Source of the DNA: Deltaproteobacteria bacterium
GTDB lineage: Bacteria; Desulfobacterota; Binatia; Binatales; Binataceae
Length of the DNA: 10,671 bases
Direction: 5' to 3'
NCBI GenBank assembly: GCA_021780585.1
Contig: JAJXYM010000277.1
Location: 1 to 10,671, forward strand
The notes below the pieces were generated by a model. The model was not told where the DNA came from. It saw only the letters and a list, made by a program, of their open reading frames with translations, and did not search any database. Of the stretch, positions 1 to 5,884 are shown piece after piece (the stretch's first letter is position 1; each line of letters starts with the position of its first letter). Position numbers and translations under genes: made by a program.

Positions 1-138
1 TATCCGAGCCTCAGCGCGAACCGCCGCCGTTTCGACGTCGGCCGGATGGTGCTGACGCACATCGGCCGCGAAGTCCTCGATCGGCGTCGCGAGGTCAAGC
101 TCCCGATGGCGCGCGACGGCATGCGGATCCGTCTCTGA
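1..138 (+). CDS. C-terminal fragment of a probable metallo-beta-lactamase-fold hydrolase (5' end outside window)
   Basis: Frame 1 is open from the first base to a TGA at 136-138 and gives the last 45 residues of a protein that begins upstream of the window. The readable part contains VGRMVLTHIGREVL, followed about 15 residues later by ARDGMRIRL at the very end. In metallo-beta-lactamase-fold hydrolases of the RNase Z/PhnP type, the last metal-ligand histidine lies in a strand of the form (hydrophobic)LTH(I/L/M), and the chain often ends in a segment like AxDGMxxxL. Both features are visible here. The assignment rests on this short tail only, so substrate and subfamily cannot be given. It is followed by a 98-base gap before fabI on the same strand. 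Confidence 0.5.
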   Translation, partial: YPSLSANRRRFDVGRMVLTHIGREVLDRRREVKLPMARDGMRIRL

Positions 139-150
139 GCCGGGATTCGT

Positions 151-166
151 CGCGCGCCGCCGCGCG
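151..166. terminator. Short GC-only hairpin downstream of the partial gene
   Basis: CGCGCG (151-156) can pair with CGCGCG (161-166) around a 4-base loop, 12 bases after the stop of the partial gene. There is no T-run. The next bases hold TATCAT (170-175), a 5/6 match to a sigma-70 -10 box but without a convincing -35. The hairpin could end the upstream transcript, but alternating CG tracts form such stems by chance in GC-rich DNA. Confidence 0.2.
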
Positions 167-221
167 CGCTATCATCACCTGTGCTGGTCGCGTTCACGCC
201 GTGAACCGACGATTACGTGGC

Positions 222-227
222 AAGGAG
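222..227 (+). promoter_or_regulatory. Shine-Dalgarno site that sets the fabI start
   Basis: AAGGAG lies 9 bases before the ATG at 237. The frame is open from a GTG at 201, but that codon has no comparable site in front of it. Starting at 237 also puts the glycine-rich NAD site at the expected distance from the N-terminus and makes residue numbers collinear with E. coli FabI. Confidence 0.75.
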
Positions 228-236
228 TTCCGCCCG

Positions 237-1004
237 ATGGGCATCGCTGAGGGAAAACGCGCGCTGATTGTCGGCGTCGCCAACGATAAAAGTCTCGCCT
301 GGTCGATCGCGCGGGAGCTGCACGCGCAGGGCGCCAGCCTCGCGATGACCTACCAGGGCGAGGTGCTCGAAAAGCGCGTCCGCCCGCTTGCCGCGGAAAT
401 CGGCGCCCACATCGCCGGCGAACTCGACGTCTCCGACGACGCTCAGATCGCCCGCGTGATGGCGAACCTGAAGGAGCATTGGGGCGGCCTCGATATGCTG
501 GTCCACGCGGTCGCCTACGCCGATCGCGAAGACCTGCGCGACCGCTTCCTCAACGTCAGCCGCGCCGGCTTTAGCCGCGCCCTCGACATCAGCGCCTACT
601 CGCTGGTCGCGCTGGCGCGCGCCGCGGAACCGTTGATGGAGGCGGGCGGCGGCGCGATCGTCACGCTCAGCTATATCGGCGCCGTCCGCGCGATTCCGAA
701 TTACAACGTGATGGGCGTGGCGAAGGCCGCGCTCGAAGCCTGCGTGCGTTATCTCGCGCTCGATCTCGGCGCGAAGAATATACGCGTCAATGCGCTCAGC
801 GCCGCGCCCGCCCGCACCCTCGCCTCCTCCGCCATCCGCGACTACCATACGATGGCCCATGAGGTCGGCGAACGCTCGCCGCTCAGACGCGCGATGCGGC
901 CCGAGGAGGTCGGCAAGATGGCCGCCGTGATGCTGAGCGATCTTTCCTCCGGCGTCACCGGCCAGACGGTTTACGTCGACGTGGGCTACAATATCGTCGG
1001 ATAA
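237..1004 (+). CDS. fabI: Enoyl-[acyl-carrier-protein] reductase (NADH), FabI type
   Basis: FabI reduces the trans-2-enoyl-ACP double bond with NAD(P)H in the last step of each cytosolic type II fatty-acid elongation cycle. The 255-residue product has the usual family length. The Rossmann entry GVANDKSLAWSIA spans residues 13-25. The catalytic region has Tyr146, Tyr156 and Lys163 (SYIGAVRAIPNYNVMGVAK), exactly the E. coli numbering, and the C-terminus carries GQTVYVDVGYNI. Residues around the substrate/triclosan loop deviate: where the family usually reads SAGPIRTLAASGIKDF, this protein has SAAPARTLASSAIRDY (188-203), so Ala190, Ala192 and Tyr203 replace Gly, Ile and Phe. Position 93 is Ala, as in many Gram-positive FabIs. 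The start at 237 is supported by AAGGAG. A hairpin separates it from gloB 59 bases downstream. It could be a divergent paralogue rather than the only enoyl reductase of the cell, which the window cannot show. Confidence 0.9.
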   Translation: MGIAEGKRALIVGVANDKSLAWSIARELHAQGASLAMTYQGEVLEKRVRPLAAEIGAHIAGELDVSDDAQIARVMANLKEHWGGLDMLVHAVAYADREDLRDRFLNVSRAGFSRALDISAYSLVALARAAEPLMEAGGGAIVTLSYIGAVRAIPNYNVMGVAKAALEACVRYLALDLGAKNIRVNALSAAPARTLASSAIRDYHTMAHEVGERSPLRRAMRPEEVGKMAAVMLSDLSSGVTGQTVYVDVGYNIVG

Positions 1005-1010
1005 ACGACC

Positions 1011-1046
1011 GCCGCCGCGCGCGGCTTGAATCGCGGGCGCGGCGGC
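1011..1046 (+). terminator. Strong hairpin between fabI and gloB
   Basis: Bases 1011-1020 (GCCGCCGCGC) pair perfectly over 10 bp with 1037-1046 (GCGCGGCGGC), with a 16-base loop. The structure begins 7 bases after the fabI stop and ends 7 bases before the gloB Shine-Dalgarno site (1053-1059). No T-run follows. It may be a fabI terminator without a U-tract, or an mRNA stabiliser or processing element within a fabI-gloB transcript; the sequence does not decide. Confidence 0.35.
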
Positions 1047-1063
1047 CCGCCCGGGAGGTTACG

Positions 1064-1840
1064 ATGGCGATCATTCCCGTTCCCCAACTCAGCGACAACT
1101 ACGCCTACCTGATCGTCGACGACGCCTCGCGCGAATGCGGCGTGGTCGATTGTTCCGAGGCCGGCAAAGTTCTCGACGAAGTCCGTCGGCGCGAGCTGAA
1201 CCTGATCGCCGTCCTGCCGACCCACTGGCATTTCGATCACGTCGGCGGCAACGAGGAGCTGGCCCGCGCCGTGCCCGGAATCCGCGTCTACGGCGCCCGC
1301 AATGAAAACGGCCGCATCCCCGCGCAGACCAACGAGGTCGATGACGGCGCGACCGTTCGCGTCGGCGCGCTCAGCGGCCGCGTCATTGGCATCCCGGCCC
1401 ATACCAACGGCCATATCGCCTACTATTTCCCGCAACTCGAGGCGGTCTTTACCGGCGACACGATGTTCATCGCGGGATGCGGCCGGGTGTTCGAGGGCAA
1501 GGCCGAAACGATGGTCGCGTCGCTGGCGAAGCTCGCCGCGCTGCCCGATGCGACCCGGGTCTACTGCGGCCACGAATACACGATCAAGAATCTCGAATTC
1601 GCCCTGACCCTCGAACCCGATAATCAGCCGCTGCGGGCCAAATACGCATGGGCGAAAAAGGTTCGCGCCGAAGGCAAGTTCACGATTCCGTCAACGATCG
1701 CGGACGAAAAGCAAATCAATCCGTTCCTGCGCACCGCCAGTCCCGAGCTGCGCGCGAGCCTGAAAAAACTCGACGGAGCGATTTCGGACGACCCGATCGC
1801 GATTTTCGCCAAGACCCGCGCCCTCAAGGATAAATTCTGA
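1064..1840 (+). CDS. gloB: Hydroxyacylglutathione hydrolase (glyoxalase II)
   Basis: Glyoxalase II hydrolyses S-D-lactoylglutathione to D-lactate and glutathione, the second step of methylglyoxal detoxification in the cytoplasm. The 258-residue product has the full binuclear metal set of the family: THWHFDH gives His54, His56, Asp58 and His59; His113 lies in PAHTNGH; Asp132 is in FTGDTMF; His170 is in YCGHEYT. The diagnostic GCGRVFEG follows the bridging aspartate, and the C-terminal helical region includes NLEFAL, EPDN and NPFLR, which belong to the glutathione-binding domain of true GloB proteins and are absent from most other metallo-beta-lactamase-fold enzymes. GGGAGGT (1053-1059) precedes the ATG closely. 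The gene follows fabI on the same strand, but a hairpin lies between them, so cotranscription is uncertain. No glyoxalase I gene is in the window. Confidence 0.93.
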   Translation: MAIIPVPQLSDNYAYLIVDDASRECGVVDCSEAGKVLDEVRRRELNLIAVLPTHWHFDHVGGNEELARAVPGIRVYGARNENGRIPAQTNEVDDGATVRVGALSGRVIGIPAHTNGHIAYYFPQLEAVFTGDTMFIAGCGRVFEGKAETMVASLAKLAALPDATRVYCGHEYTIKNLEFALTLEPDNQPLRAKYAWAKKVRAEGKFTIPSTIADEKQINPFLRTASPELRASLKKLDGAISDDPIAIFAKTRALKDKF

Positions 1841-1868
1841 TCGCCCACCATCGGGCGCGCCGCGAAAA

Positions 1869-1899
1869 GCGTCGCGGCGGCAGCCTGACGCCGCGACGC
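1869..1899 (+). terminator. Hairpin downstream of gloB
   Basis: GCGTCGCGGCG (1869-1879) pairs perfectly over 11 bp with CGCCGCGACGC (1889-1899) around a 9-base loop, starting 28 bases after the gloB stop. It lies between convergent genes, which suits a terminator. There is no T-run on the + side; on the minus side the stem is followed by GCTTTTCGCG, a short T4 tract, so it may also serve the epoxide hydrolase transcript. Confidence 0.5.
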
Positions 1900-1926
1900 C
1901 ATCCGCCGAACGGCATTAGGGAAACC

Positions 1927-2023
1927 CCGCACAAGCCCATTTTGTCCTTCTGAACGCAGCGAAGAATCCCGGGATTCCTCACTGCGCGGACTCCGTTCAG
2001 AATGACGACCCAAGTTTGTGCGG
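1927..2023. repeat. Imperfect ~97-bp palindrome, REP/MITE-like, between convergent gene ends
   Basis: The outer ends CCGCACAA (1927-1934) and TTGTGCGG (2016-2023) are perfect inverted repeats. Inside, GTCCTTCTGAACG (1944-1956) and CGTTCAGAATGAC (1994-2006) are inverted copies with one mismatch. The centre AATCCCGGGATT (1965-1976) is a perfect palindrome. The two halves differ mainly by extra bases in the right arm. The core, of the type TTCTGAACG...GAAGAATC, resembles dispersed palindromes of the CATTCTGAGCGxAGCGAAGAATC kind that I recall from several GC-rich bacterial phyla; that comparison is from memory. It sits 86 bases after gloB and 7 bases after the epoxide hydrolase stop, the usual intergenic position of such elements. 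No transposase is encoded within it, so any mobility would be non-autonomous. Confidence 0.7.
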
Positions 2024-2030
2024 AGCTTCC

Positions 2031-2996
2031 TCAGCGGTTCCGGAATTCCGCCAGGAACTCGAACATCGCGGCGTTGACCTCGGCCGGCTTTTCCTGCTGC
2101 GTCCAATGGCCCGAGCCTTTGACCAGCACCGTCCGCCGCAGATTCGGCACGAACATCCGCATCCCGTTGGCCAGCTCCGGCCGCAGCACCGGATCAAGTT
2201 CGGCCGTGATCATCAGCGCCGGCTGATTCACGCGATTTTCGAGGCTGGCGGCCTCTTCCCAGCTCCGATCGATATTGCGATACCAGTTGAGTCCGCCGCG
2301 AAACCCGGTGCGCTCGAAGGTTTTGACGAACACCTCGAAGTCCGCGTCGCTCAGAAACGATCCCTGCGGCCGATCCGGCAGACGGTCGAGAATGCCGCCG
2401 CCGGCCGGTCCGAACACCCCCGGCGGATCGGTCGACGGAATCCCTCCACCCAGATCCGCGCCGCCCTGATAGAAGCCGCGCAGCGAACGGCGCACGTCGC
2501 GTTCCAGTTCCGCCTCGGCCACGCCCGGCTCCTGGAAATAGAGGATGTAATGGAACTTGCCCTGCGCCATCAGCCGCATCAGATCGGTCGGCTTGACGGG
2601 AGTGCGCGGGAAAAAGGGCGTATTCACGCCGATTACGCCCACGATCCGATCCGGCGCCATCATTGCCGCGTTCCACGCCACCGCGCCGCCCCAATCGTGC
2701 CCGACGATCACGCACTGGCCGATCCCGAGCCCGTCGAGCATCCCGACCAGGTCCGTGACGAGCTGGCGCTGCGTGTAGGTCTCGACCGCGGCGGGCGCGT
2801 CGGTGTCGCCGTAGCCGCGCTGGTCGGGCGCAATCGCGTGGAAGCCGGCCTCCGCCAGCGCGCCCATCTGATGGCGCCATGAATACCAGAGTTCCGGAAA
2901 GCCGTGGCACATCAGCACTGGAAAGCCCTGGCCGGCCTCCGCCACATGCATCCGGATTCCGTTGGTATTGACGAATTTATGCGCTATTTCCGCCAT
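2031..2996 (-). CDS. Soluble epoxide hydrolase (alpha/beta-hydrolase fold, mammalian sEH C-domain type)
   Basis: Epoxide hydrolases open epoxides to diols through a covalent ester on an aspartate, and this one has every expected element. HGFPELWYSW (31-40) contains the oxyanion-hole HGxP. Asp101 in GHDWGG is the nucleophile. Tyr150 in HYILYFQEPG and Tyr239 in NWYRN match the two ring-activating tyrosines of human EPHX2 (Tyr383 and Tyr466). Asp268 in AELDPVL and His297 in GSGHWTQQEKP complete the charge relay. The LYFQEPGVAEAELE and GFRGxLNWYRN stretches are strikingly like the animal enzyme. I place the start at the ATG at 2996 (321 residues), where GGAG at 3008-3011 gives an 11-base spacing; the frame also opens at 3041, but there is no ribosome site there and the extra 15 residues are not family-like. 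It is transcribed divergently from the ferritin-like gene. The substrate cannot be told from sequence. Confidence 0.9.
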   Translation of the reverse strand: MAEIAHKFVNTNGIRMHVAEAGQGFPVLMCHGFPELWYSWRHQMGALAEAGFHAIAPDQRGYGDTDAPAAVETYTQRQLVTDLVGMLDGLGIGQCVIVGHDWGGAVAWNAAMMAPDRIVGVIGVNTPFFPRTPVKPTDLMRLMAQGKFHYILYFQEPGVAEAELERDVRRSLRGFYQGGADLGGGIPSTDPPGVFGPAGGGILDRLPDRPQGSFLSDADFEVFVKTFERTGFRGGLNWYRNIDRSWEEAASLENRVNQPALMITAELDPVLRPELANGMRMFVPNLRRTVLVKGSGHWTQQEKPAEVNAAMFEFLAEFRNR

Positions 2997-3103
2997 TGCC
3001 CACTTATCTCCGCCAAATTTTCCGGACGATTCGCGCCCCATGCGCGGCGCGCGATCGATTTCCCGACAATCCGCGGCGCGATCGCCGCGTCAGTCTCTCT
3101 TGA

Positions 3104-3133
3104 TTGACATGGGCTGGCAAGCGGCTTTAGCTT
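3104..3133 (+). promoter_or_regulatory. Possible sigma-70 promoter for the ferritin-like gene
   Basis: A perfect TTGACA (3104-3109) is followed after 18 bases by TAGCTT (3128-3133), only a 3/6 match to TATAAT. It lies about 50 bases ahead of the start at 3181, in the divergent gap with the epoxide hydrolase. The -35 is striking in such GC-rich DNA, but the -10 is weak. Confidence 0.3.
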
Positions 3134-3180
3134 TGGATTGCTATCCGGGTCGTCTCACCCGAAAAGGGAGGATTTCCCCC

Positions 3181-3825
3181 ATGAACCGCGATTTCGAATT
3201 CCGCCAATTGCTGCGCGCCTATCGCGCCGGCGTGATCAGCGAGGAATTGTTCGAGGCCGAAATAGCCGAGCTCGAACGCAAGAGCGTCGCCAACGGCAGC
3301 GGCGGCGGTGGTTTTCGCGCCTTCGGCAAGACTTATCGCTCCGAACGCGACGCGATCGTCAGCTTTATCGACAAGGTGCGCGTGGCCGAGGCCAACGCCG
3401 CCGAGGGCTTCGCCGCCTGGGCCAACGTTACGCCGACCGATTGTATCCGCAGCGGCCTGCGCATGATCGCCGAGCGCGAGGCCTATCACGGCCGCATCTT
3501 CGCCAACCGCCTGATGGAGTTGGGCGGCGAAGGACGCGCCCAGGTCAGCGACGACAGCCGCCAGTTCAACGCCTGCGCGGCCGATCCGGCGATGTCCGAC
3601 AGTGAGAAGCTGCTGCGGGTCGCGGCCACGATTCGCGATCCAGAAGCGATCATCCGGCCGATCCTGGAATTCGCCGAGAGCCTCAAGGAAGACGTCGAGA
3701 CCAAGGAGGCGCTCAGGCTGTTCGCCGAGGACGAGCTTTCGAGCACCCGCTGGCTGCTCTACGCCTGCGCCGCGTTGAATCCCTCCGTCCAGGCCGAGGC
3801 GGCGGGCGCGCAGGCGGCGGGATGA
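3181..3825 (+). CDS. Ferritin-like four-helix-bundle protein with N-terminal SHOCT-like segment
   Basis: The 214-residue product starts at an ATG preceded by GGGAGGA (3166-3172). Residues 7-32 (LLRAYRAGVISEELFEAEIAEL) follow the pattern of the short SHOCT oligomerisation motif: hydrophobic repeat, G(V/I)I(S/T), EE, F, then a charged helix. A glycine linker (SGGGG, 40-44) leads to an all-helical domain. Glu70 and Glu75 lie in one helix and Glu100-x-x-His103 (EREAYH) in the next, a typical ferritin/rubrerythrin metal half-site. The later helices (about 155-198) carry Glu170, Glu173, Glu183 and Glu185, but no second ExxH: AEDELSSTRW has Ser188 where a His would fall. Function is not established; metal binding, redox or stress roles are inferences from the fold. 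No signal peptide or membrane segment is visible. It ends in an Ala/Gly-rich tail and is followed by a strong terminator. Confidence 0.7.
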   Translation: MNRDFEFRQLLRAYRAGVISEELFEAEIAELERKSVANGSGGGGFRAFGKTYRSERDAIVSFIDKVRVAEANAAEGFAAWANVTPTDCIRSGLRMIAEREAYHGRIFANRLMELGGEGRAQVSDDSRQFNACAADPAMSDSEKLLRVAATIRDPEAIIRPILEFAESLKEDVETKEALRLFAEDELSSTRWLLYACAALNPSVQAEAAGAQAAG

Positions 3826-3855
3826 ACCGGTAGCGTAGAATCGATTCGGGAAAAT

Positions 3856-3895
3856 CAAAGGCCGGATCGGCGTGGCGACGCCGGTCCGGCCTTGA
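3856..3895. terminator. Bidirectional intrinsic terminator between convergent genes
   Basis: A 17-bp stem (3856-3872 with 3879-3895) contains one T-G wobble and closes on the 6-base loop TGGCGA. The outer part includes AAGGCCGGA paired with TCCGGCCTT. On the minus strand it is followed by the T-rich TTTTC, fitting an intrinsic terminator for the DUF4412 transcript. On the + strand the stem is followed by GCTTT, a weaker tract, after the ferritin-like gene. Confidence 0.75.
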
Positions 3896-3951
3896 GCTTT
3901 CGCGCCCGCGGAATTATTGGGTTGCCGCGCAGCCGCCCACGCGCGGCCTCG

Positions 3952-4743
3952 TCACTCCGGCGCTTTGGCCCCCGGCGGCGGCCCCGGCGGCATCCCGCCC
4001 GCCGGCGGCATCGGATGTCCCATCACCCGCTTCGTATAACCGGCAGGCACGGTGAAAGTATCGTTCGCGAGCTTCTCGGTGGTCACCTTGGTCACCACGG
4101 TCTTGCTCACCATCGGCGGCCGATTCGCGAGCATCTGGCGGATTTTCGCGGCCTGCTCCGGCGACATCCCGGGGGCGTTGAAATTGGTTAGCTTGGTGGT
4201 CGATTGGAGCTCCATCGGGATCCCGTCCGGCACCTGGCCATGCATCGCCATCGAGGTGCCTTTGACCTTCTCGGCCATCGCCTTCTGAAACGCGTCGAAC
4301 TCCTTTGCGCCAGGCGCCTTGGCCGCGAAACATCCGGTCACCGAATATTCGTTGCCCATCATCGAGCCGGCGCCGCTATATTGCTCGCAATCGTGGCCGA
4401 GGATGGTCTTCTTGCCGCCGCTCTTCTTGAAGTTCAGCGTGGACATCCGGTCGCTCATCATCCGCGCCATCGGCCCCTGCGGCGGAAACGGCATCTCCAT
4501 GTACTGCTTTTGCGCCGGATTCACCAGGTACATCACGCCCTTGTCCAGGTCGGTGATTACCTGCATGCGGTCGGTCACCATCTTTTGCTTGTTGCCCTGG
4601 ATCATCACGGTGCGCTGGCGCGTCACGGTATGGCCCGCGCCCTGCTCCATCGTCTCCTGCTCATCGACAACCACGCCGGCGTGCGCGGCCCCGAGCGCGG
4701 CCAGCATCAGCGCGGCAACGATCGCGGCGATCGATTTCTTCAT
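3952..4743 (-). CDS. Secreted DUF4412 domain protein, methionine-rich with Pro-rich tail
   Basis: The 263-residue product begins with a classical Sec signal peptide: MKKS, a hydrophobic stretch of Ala/Ile/Leu/Met, then AHA before Gly23 as the probable cleavage site. There is no lipobox cysteine, so it should be a soluble periplasmic or exported protein. The body has the pattern of DUF4412 proteins: repeated beta strands ending in polar turns, VMIQGNKQKMVTDRM, MYLVNPAQKQYMEM, ILGHDCEQY, and a final strand NDTFTVPAGY. Two cysteines (HDC and TGC) about 20 residues apart could form a disulfide. By my count about 25 residues (9-10%) are methionine. The last ~22 residues are Pro/Gly-rich. GGGAGGAG (4751-4758) precedes the ATG by 7 bases, and the ATG overlaps the stop of the upstream membrane gene as ATGA. 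The family's function is unknown; a LolA-like lipid-handling fold is a guess. Confidence 0.78.
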   Translation of the reverse strand: MKKSIAAIVAALMLAALGAAHAGVVVDEQETMEQGAGHTVTRQRTVMIQGNKQKMVTDRMQVITDLDKGVMYLVNPAQKQYMEMPFPPQGPMARMMSDRMSTLNFKKSGGKKTILGHDCEQYSGAGSMMGNEYSVTGCFAAKAPGAKEFDAFQKAMAEKVKGTSMAMHGQVPDGIPMELQSTTKLTNFNAPGMSPEQAAKIRQMLANRPPMVSKTVVTKVTTEKLANDTFTVPAGYTKRVMGHPMPPAGGMPPGPPPGAKAPE

Positions 4744-5783
4744 AAGGACTCTCCTCCCTGAGCACCCGATAGCTTGATTAAATTTTCAGCGGGGCGCGCT
4801 TCGGCCGCCGCACGCCGTTCGGTTATCATGCGATGGGCCGCGAGGGCCACCAGCCCAAACAACACCCATACCATTTCTTTTATCCGGCGCAGCACCCCGA
4901 TCGCGAAGCCCGCGTCCGCGGCATAGCCGAGCGTCGCGAGGATCAGCGCCTTGCCGCCCTCCTGACTCACCAGCTTGGCGGGAATCAGGAAGGTGGCGCG
5001 TTCTATCAGCAGTCCCAGCGCTTCGACCAGCAACGCCACCATCACGCTCGCCGGCTGCCCAAGCAGTCTCATCAGGATATAGATTTCGACCGGCCCCATG
5101 CTCCATGCGACCAGATAACAGGCGCATGACAGCGCGAGCCGGCCGCGCCGGCGCGCATAAAAGTCCAGCAGCACGCCGTCGGCTTCGTCGGCGGCGGCGC
5201 GAATCTCCGGATGGGCGAGATGGTCGAGCTCGAGCCTGGCGGCCGCCTTCCACAGCGTCGCGAACGGATGCTTCATCTGGACATAGAGGAAGCCGCCGGC
5301 CAAGCCGATCGCGATCGCCAGTCCGCCCAGCGCCGGCCATAACAGATGATGCAGCCGCGCCTCGAACGGCAGCGTCATCACCAGCGCGCCCGAGATAAAG
5401 CCGATCTGTCCGACCGCTTCGGCCAGCGCCGCGATAATAACCGTCGCGAGCGCGATCGCCATTTCGAGCTTGCGCCGCACCATCAGCGCCATCACGAACT
5501 GGCCGCCAAGCTGCGCCGACGGGGTGACGTAATCGACCGCCTCGCCGGCGATTCTGGCGACGAACAGCTCGCCCAAGCCGAGCCGCGGCGGAAAATCCGC
5601 GATCGTCACGCGCCATCCGAGCGTATTCGCGATCCGGGCGACCGCTTCCAGCGAAATCGTCAGCGCGAGGCCCCATCCCGCCATGCGCACGTACGACATC
5701 ACGTCGGCAAGGCCGAAATGATGGAGAAACCAGACGTAAAAGCCCAGCGCGATCAGCAGGATTAGGGTTTCGGCGCGGCGCAT
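4740..5783 (-). CDS. Flippase-like integral membrane protein, LPG_synthase_TM family
   Basis: The 347-residue product is an inner-membrane protein with about eight to nine hydrophobic segments, roughly at residues 6-22, 34-54, 82-102, 108-134, 148-168, 215-242, 246-270, 279-299 and 304-319. The motif GEAVDYVTPSAQLGG (80-94) matches the conserved G-E-A-(V/I)-x-x-(V/L)-x-P-x-x-x-(V/L)-G-G signature of the LPG_synthase_TM/flippase-like superfamily, which includes the flippase domain of MprF, HpnL of hopanoid biosynthesis and TIGR00374 proteins. It lacks the MprF synthase domain. HpnL is one candidate identity, but the window holds no other hopanoid genes, so I leave the symbol blank. The start at 5783 (ATG) gives a normal first membrane helix but has no clear Shine-Dalgarno. 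The stop overlaps the DUF4412 start by ATGA, so the two should be cotranscribed and translationally coupled. The substrate is unknown. Confidence 0.82.
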   Translation of the reverse strand: MRRAETLILLIALGFYVWFLHHFGLADVMSYVRMAGWGLALTISLEAVARIANTLGWRVTIADFPPRLGLGELFVARIAGEAVDYVTPSAQLGGQFVMALMVRRKLEMAIALATVIIAALAEAVGQIGFISGALVMTLPFEARLHHLLWPALGGLAIAIGLAGGFLYVQMKHPFATLWKAAARLELDHLAHPEIRAAADEADGVLLDFYARRRGRLALSCACYLVAWSMGPVEIYILMRLLGQPASVMVALLVEALGLLIERATFLIPAKLVSQEGGKALILATLGYAADAGFAIGVLRRIKEMVWVLFGLVALAAHRMITERRAAAEARPAENLIKLSGAQGGESL

Positions 5784-5830
5784 TAACGGGATGGATCGGC
5801 AGGCGCGCCGCTAGCGGGCGCGGGTTCGCA

Positions 5831-5859
5831 ACATTGTTTCAGCGCCCCCGCCCGATCGC
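5831..5859 (-). promoter_or_regulatory. Possible promoter for the membrane/DUF4412 unit
   Basis: Reading the minus strand, TTGCGA (4/6 to -35) is followed after 17 bases by AACAAT (4/6 to -10), roughly 50 bases before the ATG at 5783. Both boxes are moderate. The same DNA contains a GC hairpin (5815-5824 with 5845-5854, one mismatch), so it may instead be the 3' end of the DUF4279 transcript. Confidence 0.22.
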
Positions 5860-5884
5860 AAGGCAAGCCGCCGATCGATATACG

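Noticed and set aside
201..236. Longer fabI starting at GTG 201
   Set aside because: No ribosome site precedes 201, while AAGGAG stands 9 bases before the ATG at 237, and the 237 start makes the numbering collinear with E. coli FabI.
2016..2882. 288-residue open frame on the + strand opposite the epoxide hydrolase
   Set aside because: Arg/His/Pro-rich translation with no recognisable motifs, caused by GC-rich third positions of the real gene on the other strand.
2997..3041. Longer epoxide hydrolase from ATG at 3041
   Set aside because: No Shine-Dalgarno before it, the extra 15 residues are not family-like, and GGAG at 3008-3011 supports 2996.
2962..3180. Frame upstream of the ferritin-like gene, open from 2962
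   Set aside because: The extra sequence overlaps the divergent epoxide hydrolase start and promoter region; GGGAGGA at 3166-3172 marks ATG 3181.
5815..5854. Hairpin downstream of DUF4279 as a terminator
   Set aside because: 10-bp stem with a mismatch and a 20-base loop, no T-run, and the same DNA contains promoter-like boxes; too ambiguous to call.
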